Counted from the stretch's first letter, positions 50,735 through 63,962 are shown. The stretch is 64,000 nt of DNA from Caprimulgus europaeus (GCA_907165065.1 OU015524.1:1992416-2056415); one strand, 5' to 3'. The notes: generated from the letters alone by a model not told the origin. Numbers and translations: made by a program.

Positions 50735-51320
50735 GCAGATTTGTGGCCAGCAGGTCGAGGGAGGGGATTCTGCGCCTGTACTCCACTCTCGTAAGGCCCC
50801 ACCTGGAGTGCTGTGTCCAGTTCTGGAGCCACCAACACAAGACAGACATGGATCTGTTAGAACGAGTCCAGAGGAGGCCACGAGGATGATGCCAGGGCTG
50901 AAGCAGCTCTGCTGTGAGGACAGGCTGAGAGAGTTGGGGCTGTTCAGCCTGGAGAAGAGAAGGCTCCGGGGAGACCTTCCAGTGGCCTCCCAGTACCTGA
51001 AGGGGCTCCAGGAAGGCTGGGGAGGGACTTTTTATAAGGGCAGTTAATGACAGAACAAGGGGAAACGCCTTTAAACTGGCAGAGGGGAGGTTTAGATTAG
51101 ATCTGAGGAAGAAATTCTTTGGTGTGAGGGTGGTGAGACCCTGGCCCAGGTTGGCCAGAGAAGCTGTGGCTGCTCCTCCCTGGAAGTGCTCTCGGCCAGG
51201 TTGGATGAGGCTTTGAGCAACCTGGTCTAGTGGAAGGTGTCCCTGCTGCTGGCAGGGGGGTTGGGACTGGAGGAGCTTTAGGGTCCCTTCCAACCCAAAC
51301 CAGTCTGGGATTCTATGATT
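50735..51320 (+). mobile_element. CR1 LINE 3' fragment in ACTR2 intron 3, antisense to the gene (copy 5)
   Basis: The longest CR1 copy here. It starts near GCAGATTTGTGGCCAGCAGG, passes through TGGAGTGCTGTGTCCAGTTC and GTTGGGGCTGTTCAGCCTGG, and ends GGTCCCTTCCAACCCAAACC plus GGGATTCTATGAT. The + frame carries CR1 ORF2 C-terminal motifs ([28 protein letters not shown]). Same subfamily as copies at 1617 and 60979. The 220-codon open frame on the minus strand over it is an antisense artefact. Confidence 0.94.
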
Positions 51321-52200
51321 TGGGTAAAAAAACCAAACAAGTTTACACACACACAGACACAAGCTTTCATATTCACAGTTCTGCTAAATGGTTATGGTTT
51401 CAGACTGAGAATCCATGTTTCCTGCCATATCAGCTACTCTACAAACACACTTTTTAAAATACATTTTTGTTACACTGAATACTTACATTAATTGAAAATA
51501 CCTATGATGCTTGAGGAAAAAAAAACAAACAAAATGTGAAGCTAAACTTTTTGTTCTCCTCAAACATTACTGCTCTTCAAGTCGACTCTTTGTCACATGG
51601 TACTTGAGCTAAACAATATACAACTGACAACCTACGTTAACACAGGGTTCAGATGGAGCTTGGGTCATCCAGAGCAGCACTCCGAGACTGAGGATCCAAG
51701 AATCAGTCTTTCCTTCTTAAAAGGCTTCCACTGATAATCCCTAGCATTAATCAAAGATTAGTGATCTGGCTGTCATCACACCTCTGTCTCAGCTACCTCC
51801 AGCGACACTGCTCCATCTGGTAAGCACCCTCTTGCCGAAGCCTCAATCTCCTCTGAAGCATTACTGGCTTACAGGAGTGCAAGCCACTGAAAGTAATTAA
51901 CATTTACACAATAGCCAGTAATCAATATAACCTGGATACATGAAGATAAAGGCATATTTCTAATTCTGTGTTTTAATGGTGATATAGCTTGAGAAAAGTA
52001 GCCTGCTGATAGCTTTTGAATGAGATCAGCTTGTTTGAATTAAACCACAGCAGCCTTCAGGACTATGGCTGAGGATGAGTTTTGGTTAGAAAACAGGAGC
52101 ACTGCTTTGCCTCAGACAGTTACCAGATGTTCCAAGAAGTTAAAATCACTTCACAATACTTCAATGACAGTACATACCAGCTTCTACTAGACAGACATAC

Positions 52201-52416
52201 CTCCACGATCTTCTCCCTATTTTTAGTTGGATTCATGGGAGGTTCTGTGAGTAGTATTTTACAATTTTTTGTGTCAATATTAAGTTTTTCTGGTCCAAAT
52301 GTGTAATCCCAGAGGTGCTTCATATCATCCCAGTTCCGAACGATGCCGTTCTCCATGGGATAATTGACTTCCAGCATCGAGCGCAATTCACTCGCTTCAT
52401 CGCCAACCATGAGATC
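52201..52416 (-). CDS. ACTR2: ACTR2 exon 3
   Basis: 216 nt, 72 codons, phase 0 at both ends: [60 protein letters not shown] and [12 protein letters not shown]. It corresponds to actin subdomains 2 and 1 (VGDEA, GIV.NWDDM, LLTE.P.NP..NREK). One residue, Lys in NIDTKNC, is Arg in the human protein as I recall it, a conservative change. Acceptor TTTTACAG, donor GTATGT. Confidence 0.98.
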
Positions 52417-55400
52417 CTGTAAAATTTTTATACAGAAACATGTCATTGCTTGCAAAGTTTTCCAAACACCAAAATCCTCAAGAATGACACTGAACTGCTC
52501 CAGCCTGTGTCCAACTGTGTCCTTAAACAACACCCATGTTTTAGAATCATTTTCAGGTACTTAGGAGAGAAGTAGAATATTATTTCATGTTGTATTTAAG
52601 TTTGGTTGTTACCCACCCCAAACCTTTTCCAAAATAAACTTTAATTCCATTTGCCAATTTACCTTAAACCAACAAACCCTGTTACAGCTAGATGCTGCAA
52701 AGACCTTTATAAGTACCAATGGTTCTCCACTGACACCTCCAAAATTCTTTTATCAAATACTAATTTCTAAGGGCTGAGATGCAAAAGAGCACATAAGGGT
52801 AGTAGGTGGGATTGGCAGAATATTTTTCCATGCATGTTGCAGATTTCTGTGCACAATACCATAAAAGGAATAATGAGTGATGAATAAGCATACTGAACAG
52901 TAGCAAAAACAAGTAAGAGATTAGAAGTTCCACACTAGACATTAAAAGAAACAATGGTTTACATATTGCCTATGTCAGTAGGGTGTGAAGAGACACATCT
53001 AAATATTAACTATACCCTCAATCTGTTCCATGCCAAAAGTCCCAAGCCAAAAACCCCAGCACTGCATTCTTACACAAGGAAGACCAACTAATGCATAATT
53101 TGTATACTCGTTTCACACTGATTAAGCAATCTGTTTATTCAAGTTAGTTATGCAAACATTGCACATTCAAATTAGTAGCAGCGTATCTTCTCCTTTCCCA
53201 CGTGTTTCCCAGAGGAACTGTGCACAGCAGCATCTTATCTGTGCTCCCTATTATATCCCATACTTTTCTAAAAAATAACCCCAAAACCTTAACTGACTTG
53301 CTCCTCTTTAGCTTATCAGAACATCTTTCTAGGTACCAATAGCACTGTTTCCATACTAATATTATATTCATTTAATTGCCAAAAAAACCCATCTGCTTCA
53401 TACAAAAATATGCCACCACAGTTTGGAGTTGCTGTGGCACAGGAAACTTTGAAGTGAGGGTTACTCAATCTACTGTCCAATTCTAGGGAAAAAAAGATGC
53501 ACAGAGGAAAATCCAGCATCTGGTTTATTATGCCTTTTTTAGATGTAACCTAAACAGTTACTGTTGACCACGAAAAAGGAAGTTAATTGAAAAGAATTTA
53601 AATCAAACCATTCCTCTTCCACTCCCTCTTCCCAGACAAGGTGTTTTATTTGTTGTCCCTCACAGACAACCATTCTTCACTTCTCTACTGCACAGAAGAT
53701 AAAAGTCCAGACTAACATTTTAAATCAAACCTGCTCTAGTGAAACTGTGCTATGAAAACTCCACCACGTACCACGTTACTCCTGAGAACTGGAGACAAGA
53801 GAAACTCCACCAGTCAGAAGAAGCAGAAACCATTTTTGTGCATTCTTTGAGGCTCTATGCTACTGAAGAACAGGACAGCCCAGGGAAAAAAAACACTATT
53901 CAAATGTGAAATGAAAGTTGCACAAAACTTTCATGTCCTTTTAAAACAGAGTTAAAGGGCAGAGGAACTGTTCTCAAGAGCCAACACACACACATGCACT
54001 TGGTAGGTGAAGAGGAAGGAGGACAGCTCAACTCAATCTGCAGAGAACCACCACGACATTCAATGTTTCCACCACACTGATACTCAGTAAAGTTTGTCTA
54101 ACTGAAATCTAAAAGCTTTTTCAAGCTCTTGGTTTGTCATGTTAAATATAGAGATTTCTGCTCTTAAAGATGCTGAGCTCATGTTGACTTAAGAGTTATT
54201 TTTACATCTTGCAAAACTACGGGTTACGTAGCATTTAGAAGCAATACATTAAATATCCTCATGAATTAGTTGCTAGTAAACCAAAGCAATGAACAACATC
54301 CAAAATAAGTATGGATTCAAATGTAAAATGTAGGACAAGACAAAAACAATGAAAAGCATCAAAAAATAGCAAAACAGCTACTCGGTCCCATCAAGCAAAA
54401 ACGGTCAACAAACAGCACGGGGCACCTCACTTACCATCTTTTTGTTATTCTACTTCAACAGGTCAAGAAAGGTGAAGAAAGAAGGTAGAAGCAAGAAAGT
54501 CAGAAAAGGCCTAAATGAAATTCTCAAATTATTTTAAGTACACAGTAGAAATAGGCTGGAGAGAGACGCACGTACAGCGGGAAGTGATCCGAGTTAGTTC
54601 AGTTAGGGCCAAGGGGACATTCTCAGGATCTCAGATTAAAATGTCTCTTTAAAGGAAGTTATTGCTACATGTCCCTGGCAGGTCATGTTTAGGCACCTTG
54701 CATAGCAAACAAGAGCAGTATATCTGCCTCTGTCTCATAAACAGGATTCTGTGCATAAATATTCTGTAACACTGGAGTTTTATCCCGGGCAAGGCGTTTA
54801 TCTGAACCAGACACGACTCTGCACAACGCACCTGACTACAACTACCTCTGACAAATGCTGAATTTAAATATTCTGCTTTAAATACCCAAGAACTGAAAAC
54901 TATAACATAAAAGTATTTACCAATAAGCATCTTAATCTGTTCATATATCATGGAACAAATACCCAGAAAGAATCAAATAAGAGATATTCACTTCTGGTAT
55001 CTACTCTGAGAATGGAAATGAGCAATCATGAAGTGCAGCAGTAGGAGCAGTGTCCCAAAGCTCTTTCCCTACAGCAAGCTATGGAGGTAAGAAGATAAGA
55101 TAATTAAAGCAGCTGGGAAGCACTATGAGCTATTTGAAACACATGTGTACAAACATTGTCCAAAATTATACTGGAGCCATTTTCAGGACTGTTGAGATTT
55201 TCTTCTCCTTCCATTAAAGGTGAGTCACCAAAATTGTCAAAAGCCACAGGATAACTGTCAGCACCATTAGGGCAAATACTCATTCTGCAAACTGAGTCAG
55301 AAGGAAAGTGTGTAGAGTTTCTGGCAGCTGCCTTTGGACAGGCAGTACCAAAGAGGCTGGTCAGAGCACGGCCCTCTTCCTCGCTTCAAATCCAGAGAAC

Positions 55401-57855
55401 AACCTTCTCCAGGCTGTCTTCAGCAGCACTGAGCAGAACTGGAGGACATGGACTATGGCTCAGCAGGTCTGATCTGCCCTGAAATCCTAATTGTTTTAAT
55501 TGGTCAAAGCTACTCATCAGTCCTGCCCTCCTAAGAAGGTTATTAACACCCAAACCCGCTTCAAAGATTAGTAAGTCAGCAAAAGCCAAGAGCAGCACCT
55601 GTGCTTCTGGTTTCAGAGTCTTAAGGTTGCCACTTTAAGCAAAATAATCTCAGGAACAACCTCAGTTTTGTGTTTATGTCCCAGACTGGGGACCCACAGT
55701 AGGAGAAAAAGCTGTATGCCTGCTGCTGGCTGAAATGGGAACCCAGGAGGAAAACACGGACACAGCAACTTGAAATTGGTAACTCAAGAGATCAATGACA
55801 ACCACTGTTCTGCTCAGCTTCCAGGCTCTTCTCAGGGAGTTTCTGAATTTCACAGGGATGACAGCTCTTCTGAATAGTACACTGATAATCTTCTTGCCAG
55901 CTTCCTTTACTCAGTTTTAAGCTTATCCTGTAAGACCTTGCAGTGAATGGCTAGAATTTAATTTTGGCATAAAACTTATCTGCTAAAATACACTTTTTTA
56001 GGACATTTGCAAGAATCTCACAAAGAAAAAGGGCACTCACACTTAACAAGTCCCCCTACTGTATTATCCTACTGGGATACTCAAAGTATCTGTGGCAGGG
56101 GTTTCTTCTCTTGACACACAGTTTCCTCAGGAAAGAGTGACAAGCTATCATAGGCAGATGCTATAAACTTCTAGGAAGAATCTAGACACAGTTTATACTC
56201 TCTAAAATACACTCACATGATCCATGCTCAAGCAGAAGATGGGTAACCCATGCAAAATTATTGTTTACTGGTTCTTCCACCCTGATCTCATAGCAGCTAC
56301 CCACTTCCACCTCCTATCTTTCCAACTCTGTCACCTGTAATGATATTAAACTACGTTATCAGATAATCAGAGGATGCCACAACTGGCAGGACAGGCTATA
56401 TCAGACCAGCTGGAAAGAAAACATGACTTTGACAATGAGATTTCATGCAAGAGAATTTTTCTTGGACTCAAGACTTGTAAATCAGTGCATAACTTCCATA
56501 AAATTTTACCAAGACCTCCTTGAAGAAACTTTCACATTAGGTTCAAGCAGATACCTGAAGAAACACCTCTCCAAATCTTGCAAGAGAAAGATGTTTTCCC
56601 CCTCCTTACAAAACTCCCATCCACTGTGCAAGATCTCCATCCTTTCAACCAAATTGTCCCAGCTGATGCAAGGTAAGTGATACTGCCATGGTTTTTTTAA
56701 AAAAAGGCATTTTGGAAAGGTCTGATGTCTTTCATCTTCTTGACTTCTCCCTGTTACCCATCTGGTCCTGGAACCAGAGTGCATAGATGGTTTTTTTTTC
56801 TCTCCTTTTTACTAAGCTGCTGTTCAGAACCAACAGGGAAAGCAAAGTTGAAAGCCTGTACACGTGTGCTTCTACCTGACCTTCACTGGCCTAGGTGAGG
56901 GCTTCTACAGTTCAGCATTGCCTCCTGCTTCTTCCCCAAGTTCCTGCTTCTGCCTCGCTCTCAGACTGGAGCTTGCACAACTGTCTAGTGAGGCAGTCAA
57001 AACTTTACCTAAATCACTCTTTTTCAGCTCCATCAGCTCGCTGAAGCAGCTCAGCACAGGCAGGAACTCCAGCACAAGGTGAGAATGCATGGCTAGAAGC
57101 AAGAAGGGAGGATGTGACCACAGCTGGGCCAGGACATTTACTGAAGCCTGTACTGCAGAAGCAACTATTAACACCTGAAGCATTAATTACTCTAATTACA
57201 AAATAAAGTGAGAAATGATAGCTCCCCAGATGTCATTAAAAGATTCTCAAAGAGTTGTTCCCCCCCCATTCTGAGCTTGGAATAACATCCCAAAATGAAG
57301 GAGTCTGAACACAGCCTCTCCATCCCTCCTGCTGTGGAGTACCTACATCTATCAACAGCAAAAAGAAAAGAAAACAAAAGCAATAGAAACAATGAAATGC
57401 AAACACAACCAAGGTTAAACATCTCGTACAAGATCACAGATGATCAGCTGTGAGCAGAAAGCAAACAGTATAGAAAGATCTGGAAGCTCCAGCAGTCTCA
57501 GAATCTCGCAGCACAGCTTGGCGACAAACATCAACCACTTCTGTCTGATTTCTGCCATCTGATCTTGATAACATTTACATATCAGCATCTGAAGCTCCTC
57601 CTTGCCCAGAACCACCTGAGCCCTACCTGCTGCCTCCTCAGCTTTATTATCTGAAGGTCTCCAGTGCTTCAGATTATTCTCTTAGGAACTTTGTACTTTG
57701 TGACAGGCTAAAACCCAATGCAGAAATGAATCAAGAGATACTGCAACAGCATAAAGGGGAATTAAGGAAAAAGCATTTCCAACCATTACATAAGTCAAAA
57801 GCTGCCCTAAATATTTTTATCTGTCAGAAAGGAATAATAATGAAAAAAAGTTTAC
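52417..57855 (-). other. ACTR2: ACTR2 intron 2
   Basis: 5439 bp, AT-rich. I recognise no CR1 copy or other repeat family here, and open frames are short and featureless. Confidence 0.92.
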
Positions 57856-57966
57856 CTTGATTTCAATGTTTCCCACTTTAGCAGTTGATCTGATAATGGG
57901 TCTTCCAACCAAAGCTGGAAAAATGTGCTCTGGAAAGTTTGAGCCCGCATAGCCGCATTTCACAAA
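57856..57966 (-). CDS. ACTR2: ACTR2 exon 2
   Basis: 111 nt, 37 codons, phase 0 at both ends: [20 protein letters not shown] then [17 protein letters not shown]. It continues the phosphate-1 loop begun in exon 1 (DNGTG then FVKCGYAG) and includes the FP..VGRP element of the actin fold. Acceptor TTTTTCAG, donor GTAAAC. The preceding 16 codons with the start Met are not in the window. Confidence 0.97.
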
Positions 57967-58720
57967 CTGAAAAAGAACCAATAATTTGATTAGGATATAT
58001 ATTACTTTTGCTTAACAATAGAAACCTAGTTTGGGGTAAAAAACTAAAAGCCCAAATTTAGGAGCATGTGTCCCACTGGAAACCAATGGGATTGATATTT
58101 TCAAATCACTTTTACACATTTCAGATGACACATAGATCCATAAATGGAATTAAAGTATTTTCCTGAATGTTTTCTGAATCAGACTGTCAGATTTTTTGTC
58201 AGTATTAAAACAACTGAGTACACTGAAAGGTGTAAAAGAGTCCAGTGTTTGAATTTGGATTTCCTCCTACTCCATAAAAAAAGTTCTCTAGCAACTGAAA
58301 TCCAGCGTTTTGTAATTGATCACCTTATAACGAGACCAAATTAAATCGCCTCTCCAATTAGAGCACACAGCAGCATAACAAATTACCTACCAGAAAAAAA
58401 CCCCAAATCCTTGTGAATTCAGGTGTTACACCGTTATAAAAAGTATTTAACAGTGAACCAGCAGGTAGTTTGTACAATTCAGATGGATTTCTTAGAGTTT
58501 CTTAATTTTCCAGGGTTTCTTTTAAGGATAAAGATCTGAGTTTGCAGTAAGCACTTCTGAAACCAACAGCAGAGCCAAAACCTCAGCTGATGGTAGCTCA
58601 CACCAGACAGGACACTCCAAAATGTTTGTTACTCAAGTATGTACAAAAGGAAGCTTTATACTACTGGGTCCTAAGATAGTATACACACTAAGAAAACAGT
58701 GAGGATTAACTGAGCATAAA

Positions 58721-58738
58721 ATATATATATATATATAT
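58721..58738. repeat. (AT)9 microsatellite
   Basis: Uninterrupted AT dinucleotides, likely polymorphic. Confidence 0.92.
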
Positions 58739-59027
58739 CTCTCACTAGAGGAAGCTCAATTGTAAAACAAGAACTTTAAATGTGTCAGAAGAAGTTACAA
58801 TTTTAGCTAACAGGAATCAGCAACTGATGGTTTTTGTCTAACCTCCTTGTTCAGTCTCACCCTCTGATGTTCTGCCTGCGGTTCACATGGAGCAGGCTTC
58901 TCTTTTTTTTTGATGCATACTGTGCTATATCAGCATGCCAGAACAAAATCCTGCAGTCCCAAACTAAACAGTCACATTTTCACCTGCAAAATTACTCAAT
59001 CACCTAGGTGTAACAGCGGTAACGCAG

Positions 59028-59185
59028 CACCATGGGGTCACTCGGGCTGGGGGAACCTCAGGAGCCATCTCCTCCAACACAGAGCTCCAAGCAGTCAACA
59101 CTGAATTCAGACCAGGCTTTGACCCGTTGGGTGCTGGAAGCCTCTGAGGACAGACAATTCACAGCCTCCTTGGGACCTTGTCTCA
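59028..59185 (-). mobile_element. Diverged CR1 fragment, - orientation
   Basis: GGGGTCACTCGGGCTGGGGG, AACCTCAGGAGCCATCT, CTCCAACAC, CTGAATTCAGACCAGGCTTT and GACCCGTTGGGTGCTGGAAG follow the order of the complemented 3' end of an older CR1 subfamily, but with gaps. Identification is by eye. Confidence 0.7.
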
Positions 59186-60798
59186 AAGCTTAGTTATCCA
59201 TTTCAGGTTGGATTAAAAGCCATCTGCTAGAATTTCCCAAAAGTTCATGGAGGTTTTTTTGAAGTGAAGTCTGAAGAGGGAACAATTATCACAGCAAAAG
59301 TGCAGCTGAGGGGAGTTCTGCCATTACACTGATGGCAAAATGGGCAGTCACTTTCTGCTGCTCTACATTACTCACCTTACTCCAGGAAAAAGGGCACCTC
59401 TTTCAGAAAGAAATTAATAAAGCCACTTACAGAAAGAGCTGAGAGATGTTTTAATTAAAGCTGGGCTAATACAGGGGGAAGGCAATGTTGTTGCTTTTTG
59501 TGACACTAATTTATCTCACCCATTCAGTGCTTGCTGTCTCCAAAGGCAGAACTGTTTGGAATACCTGAAGAATGACACTGTGTCTAAAACTCACTTTGCT
59601 CCTTCTCCTTCAATCCATGTTCTCTGAAAAGGCAAGTACTTATCAGCTCTTGTGCTTATATTGAGGCCAGAAGTACCTAGGAGTTATACAGATCTTATCT
59701 GTGTATTCAAGAATGCAGTGCTGCCCTGAGAAAGCAGAGTAGCCACAAGCATTTTTGGATCACACTACCTGAATACACCTCAAGACTTTACCAAAAGTTT
59801 TATATTGAAGAAAACACATGAGATATTTTGAAGGACTGAGCTGAGTCTAAATAATGGTGTCCACATTTAAAGAAAAAAACCCAAAACAACTCCCTTTCAG
59901 ACTTTGCAAATGACTGCATCCAGGGCAATCACACAATTTCTGTTGTTACTACAACATTTAGGTATGCTTGTTTGAAATTCCACTGTGCAAGACCCGGTCA
60001 AGCAAGAAGGAAGTTCTATAAAACAACCCCCACAATCCCATCCTCCAGCTTAGGGTTCCATTAATTGTTCCAAGTACACCCATAAGCACCTCCAGGTAGC
60101 CCATGCACCTTCATGGATGTCCTTACAGCTTTTCCTCCTTGTCTTTCCCCCAGCATGAAGCAACTTCCCAGCCATCACCAACCATGTTGGGCAACAGAAG
60201 TAACAGGACCAGTAACATCTAAAGGAACCTTTACAACTCGAGCTACTGGAGCATCCTTCAAGAAGTTCTTCTACCTACACTTTTAAATCCTGCCAACTGG
60301 GCAAATGAACCCCGAGGTTTATGTAGCAACCACCAAGATACGCAACCAAAACGCCTGCTACATAAAATCAGTAAGTGCCTCTTGGCCAACCTTAAAAGTA
60401 ACTCTCAAAGTCACATAGAACTGTGCTGACCTAGAAAAGGCTGACCTACAAAAATACTATTGTAAGTTCTTACTATTTGCCCTGTAGTAGTAACTCCCAG
60501 CCCTCTCCCACCTTAAGGCCTTGACACACCTTCCCAGCAAGTTAACGATGTTGGCAATTAACAAACCCTAGATTTTCAAAGCAGGCTGTCATTTCCCCAA
60601 CCAGCCTAAAACACAATCACAATCAGATTTAATTCATGTGAACTACAATGAGTAAGATTAAGCTTGGACATTCACAGTCTGTTCTCTACCTCTTTCAGGC
60701 TGGAACAGAGCATCTCAAACATGGTATTTTTACAAAGTTTGGTGCACTCAAAGGTAGATAGATGGGGCAAAATTTTAACTTGATTGTCCTATGCTAGG

Positions 60799-60860
60799 AC
60801 AAGAGTTGGACTCGATGATCCTTGTGGGTCCCTTCCAACTCACAAGGTTCTGTGATTCTC
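60799..60860 (+). mobile_element. CR1 3' end, short fragment
   Basis: AGAGTTGGACTCGATGATCC, TTGTGGGTCCCTTCCAACTC, then GGTTCTGTGATTCTCC is the CR1 3' end with its tail, truncated to about 60 bp. It lies 120 bp before another CR1 of a different subfamily. Confidence 0.9.
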
Positions 60861-60978
60861 CTTCAAATTTGAAATTTCCCCCCCACGGGCTACATGAAAA
60901 TTTGGGGAAGATGAGAACAAGTCAGCTTTGTACATCAGCTCCCCCATCAGTGAGAGCACCCCCACTGCAGTATTCTTC

Positions 60979-61227
60979 TAAACTGAAAGAGGGAGGTTTA
61001 GATTAGATCTGAGGAAGAAATTCTTTGGTGTGAGGGTGGTGAGACCCTGGCCCAGGTTGCCCAGAGAAGCTGTGGCTGCCCCTCCCTGGCAGTGTTCAAG
61101 GCCAGGTTGGCTGAGGCTCTGAGCAACCTGGTCTAGTGGAAGGTGTCCCTGCTGCTGGCAGGGGGGTTGGAACTGGATGAGCTTTGAGGTCCCTTCCAAC
61201 CCAGACCAGTCTGGGATCCTGTGGTTC
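60979..61227 (+). mobile_element. CR1 LINE 3' fragment (copy 7), antisense to ACTR2
   Basis: Starts TAAACTGAAAGAGGGAGG, contains AGATCTGAGGAAGAAATTCT, AACCTGGTCTAGTGGAAGG and ends GTCCCTTCCAACCCAGACCA with GGGATCCTGTGGTTC. Closely matches copies at 1617-2013 and 50735-51320. Confidence 0.93.
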
Positions 61228-62433
61228 TTCCTGACACGATATTGACTGTTCAGCTGGTTCAGTAGGGTGGTGATGACCTAACAGTGGATATCACAGCTGA
61301 AGAAGCAGGCTTGGTAAACCTACCAACAGGTAAATCCACCTCAGAAACACAAATGTATTCACATGATAGATCTTGAACAGTTTTAGATTTCTGAAGGGGT
61401 ACAAGAAACCTGAGATACTCCTCCCTCCCATCCCTGAGAGAAGATCCTCCAAAATCTTCAGTGAAACGTTATAAACTGCAGCACAGTTTGGAATATAATC
61501 AGCTTCTCTTCTCCAGCGCCAGGCATTAAATATCACTGTTGCTGCCACTCTCAATTTGAAACCTTCTAATCAAATGTAAGCCTGGTGCACTCGTTTCTCC
61601 CCCACCTCTCATTGTGCACACCCTGTGAAACAATGACCACATGGTGTCAGTACCAAGCTGGGTACACACATCTCAAACACCAACACTCAATTTGTGCACC
61701 TCTGTAGGGAAGCCAAGAGTTTATCACTGTTCATTTTTGCACACATTTGCTATACATTCAAAACATTTTAAGAACAGCTACTGAGCTTGCCTGTGTGCAA
61801 GACCACGTATGTACCAAGTTTTACCATATATAGTTTCTTCTCCATTTCACTGTGGTTTACACAGACTCTTTCACTTCCTACTGAGTCATCAGACAGTAAG
61901 AACTCGTACGTATAAGTATTCTTTCAAACAAAAAGAATGAGGAAGCTCACAAACAGGTCACATGGCAAGCTTTAAAATGAATACTGATATTCTTATCAGG
62001 TCTCTGTGCTTGATGCAACTCTCAAACAAAAACCCTAAATACAAGTAGAGCAATTTTGCAGGCCACTGAGTGAGGTGCCATTTGTCCTGTACCAGTATGA
62101 ACATCCATCTCTCATGCTTTAGACCTCTGAGGTGCCCTTGCCTGCCCCTCTGCTACACTATGTGTTGCAAGAACTTCCTCTAATCAGCCTTCCCTAAAGA
62201 GTTCTTGCAGCCAGAGACATTAGCAGTCCTGTCACAGCGTAACAAGAACACATTTCATTTAGGTTTTACCTAAAGGTAAAACCACATCTGATTTTTCTAA
62301 AGATATTCTCAATTTTTATGTAGTATTTCTGGTACCTGGCAAGAGATTTAATTTCAATTACAGTTTTAAGTATGACATATCACAGTGTATCAGAAATCAC
62401 TCTGACACAAAGCATCTCTGTCACACAGAAAAA

Positions 62434-62546
62434 AGAGTATTATAAAAATATTAATATTTTTTATCTTATTAAAGATAAAAATAAGATAAAAATTAATAAG
62501 ATAAAATCTTATTCATTAAATATTAATAAGAGTATTATAAAAATAT
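62434..62546. repeat. AT-rich direct and inverted repeat cluster
   Basis: AGAGTATTATAAAAATAT occurs exactly at 62434-62451 and 62529-62546. Between them, variants of ATAAGATAAAA and TTATCTTATT repeat in both orientations, so the stretch can fold on itself. It is almost entirely A and T. Confidence 0.85.
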
Positions 62547-63889
62547 GACTATATAGGACTACTTGATAATCTCACTACGCAGCCAAAGCTCAAAAGATCT
62601 ACTGAATGGAATTTTCTTCCAGTTTAATTGTCCCAATTCTAGTTTAATTATCCCAATTCAACCTAAATATTCCATGCTTACTGATATAACCATTATTTCT
62701 TGGTCCTTGGCTCTCCCACACAACGAACTCTGTGGCCAGGGTACTTCCACACACGTCCTTTGCCTTGAGGCCAAACACAACCCAAACCAACCCAAGCTGA
62801 AGTGACACCGGGCCCTCCTCTCAGCACCTTCTGCTGTTACAACTCACAGAGAGGGAAGAAAATGTATCTTGTAAAGATGTCTCTGAATTTAAAAGCACAC
62901 ACAGATACATGACAGCACACAAAATCTGTGCTGCAGACCCACCCTGGGAAATTGGGTACAAATAGTGGTTTCTACCCCGTGCCTCACACCATACCGAGAC
63001 CAGACACTGCTGTCCCTACCAAAACACTAAATATTTTACAGCTCAATGATTTATCACTAGGTAAAGGGCTATGCTAAAGGATAAAGCTCTAAAACATTTT
63101 TTATATGGGCCTGACAATAAGAGTATTAAAGAATGAAAAAAAACAAAACCCAAAAACAGCCAATAAAAAAAGCTTCCACATCTCTTTGTACAAAGAAATG
63201 ATAAATGCCTTTTTAATTTTCTTTTCTGTTTCTAAATGATAGTGTAAAAAGTGCCCAAAGGCTCAGGATCCCAGCCCTATGAAAGAAAACTTTTGCTACA
63301 GGAGGAAAAACAAGACGACATCAGAACTGTCAAAGCCCAGAACTGGCAAACACGACATTCTTCTTCCTGCATCTCATCATTTCAGATGCTAATTGGAAAC
63401 CCCTCTAACAGAGGATGCTGAATCTCTAACAACATTCATTGTCTCAACTATTGCCTCTTTGACTTTAAAAGAAAAAATCTTCTTTATTCCAAGTGTTTAT
63501 AAGAAAAAAAACCTTCCTTTTTTTTGGGGGGGGGCTCTTCATGAGATCTTTACATGCTGTCAGCTCTGCTAACTCTCCACATAATATTTCTTCACCAGGG
63601 GAAACCCTTGACTTCTAAACAAAATTACCAAGGGGAAATATCCACCTATAGCATTTCATCTGTTTGCTTTTAAAGGGGATCTTTTTATTTCCTGCCGAGG
63701 GTCCCCAAAGCCTGCGGATCGCTGCCAAAAAGATGAATTTCTAGTGGGTGCCTGCACACTCACAGAGGGCAAAACCGGTGACAGGATGGGGAGAAGAGCT
63801 CTGGGGCTCTCTTGATTTAAAAATGTCAATTTTTATTATGTTGCAGATCTGGAAGGTGTCAAGGATGCTGCTCCAGTTTGACCAGTAGC

Positions 63890-63962
63890 TAGAAACCCCC
63901 CCCCAAAAAAACCCAAAACAAAAATCACCCCCTTCCCCAAAAAAACAAATAAAAACCCCCCA
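63890..63962. repeat. C/A-rich low-complexity tract
   Basis: Runs of C and A (C9, A7 and similar) near the right edge of the window. Not coding. Confidence 0.8.

Larger units (their letters stand above)
47461..52200 (-). other. ACTR2: ACTR2 intron 3
   Basis: 4740 bp. It contains an antisense CR1 copy (50735-51320) and an AAAT-rich simple repeat (49424-49444) followed by AT-rich sequence to 49500. No other gene is supported. Confidence 0.93.

Noticed and set aside
50700..51362. 220-codon minus-strand open frame within ACTR2 intron 3
   Set aside because: It is the antisense of a CR1 copy, with no start context or splice support.
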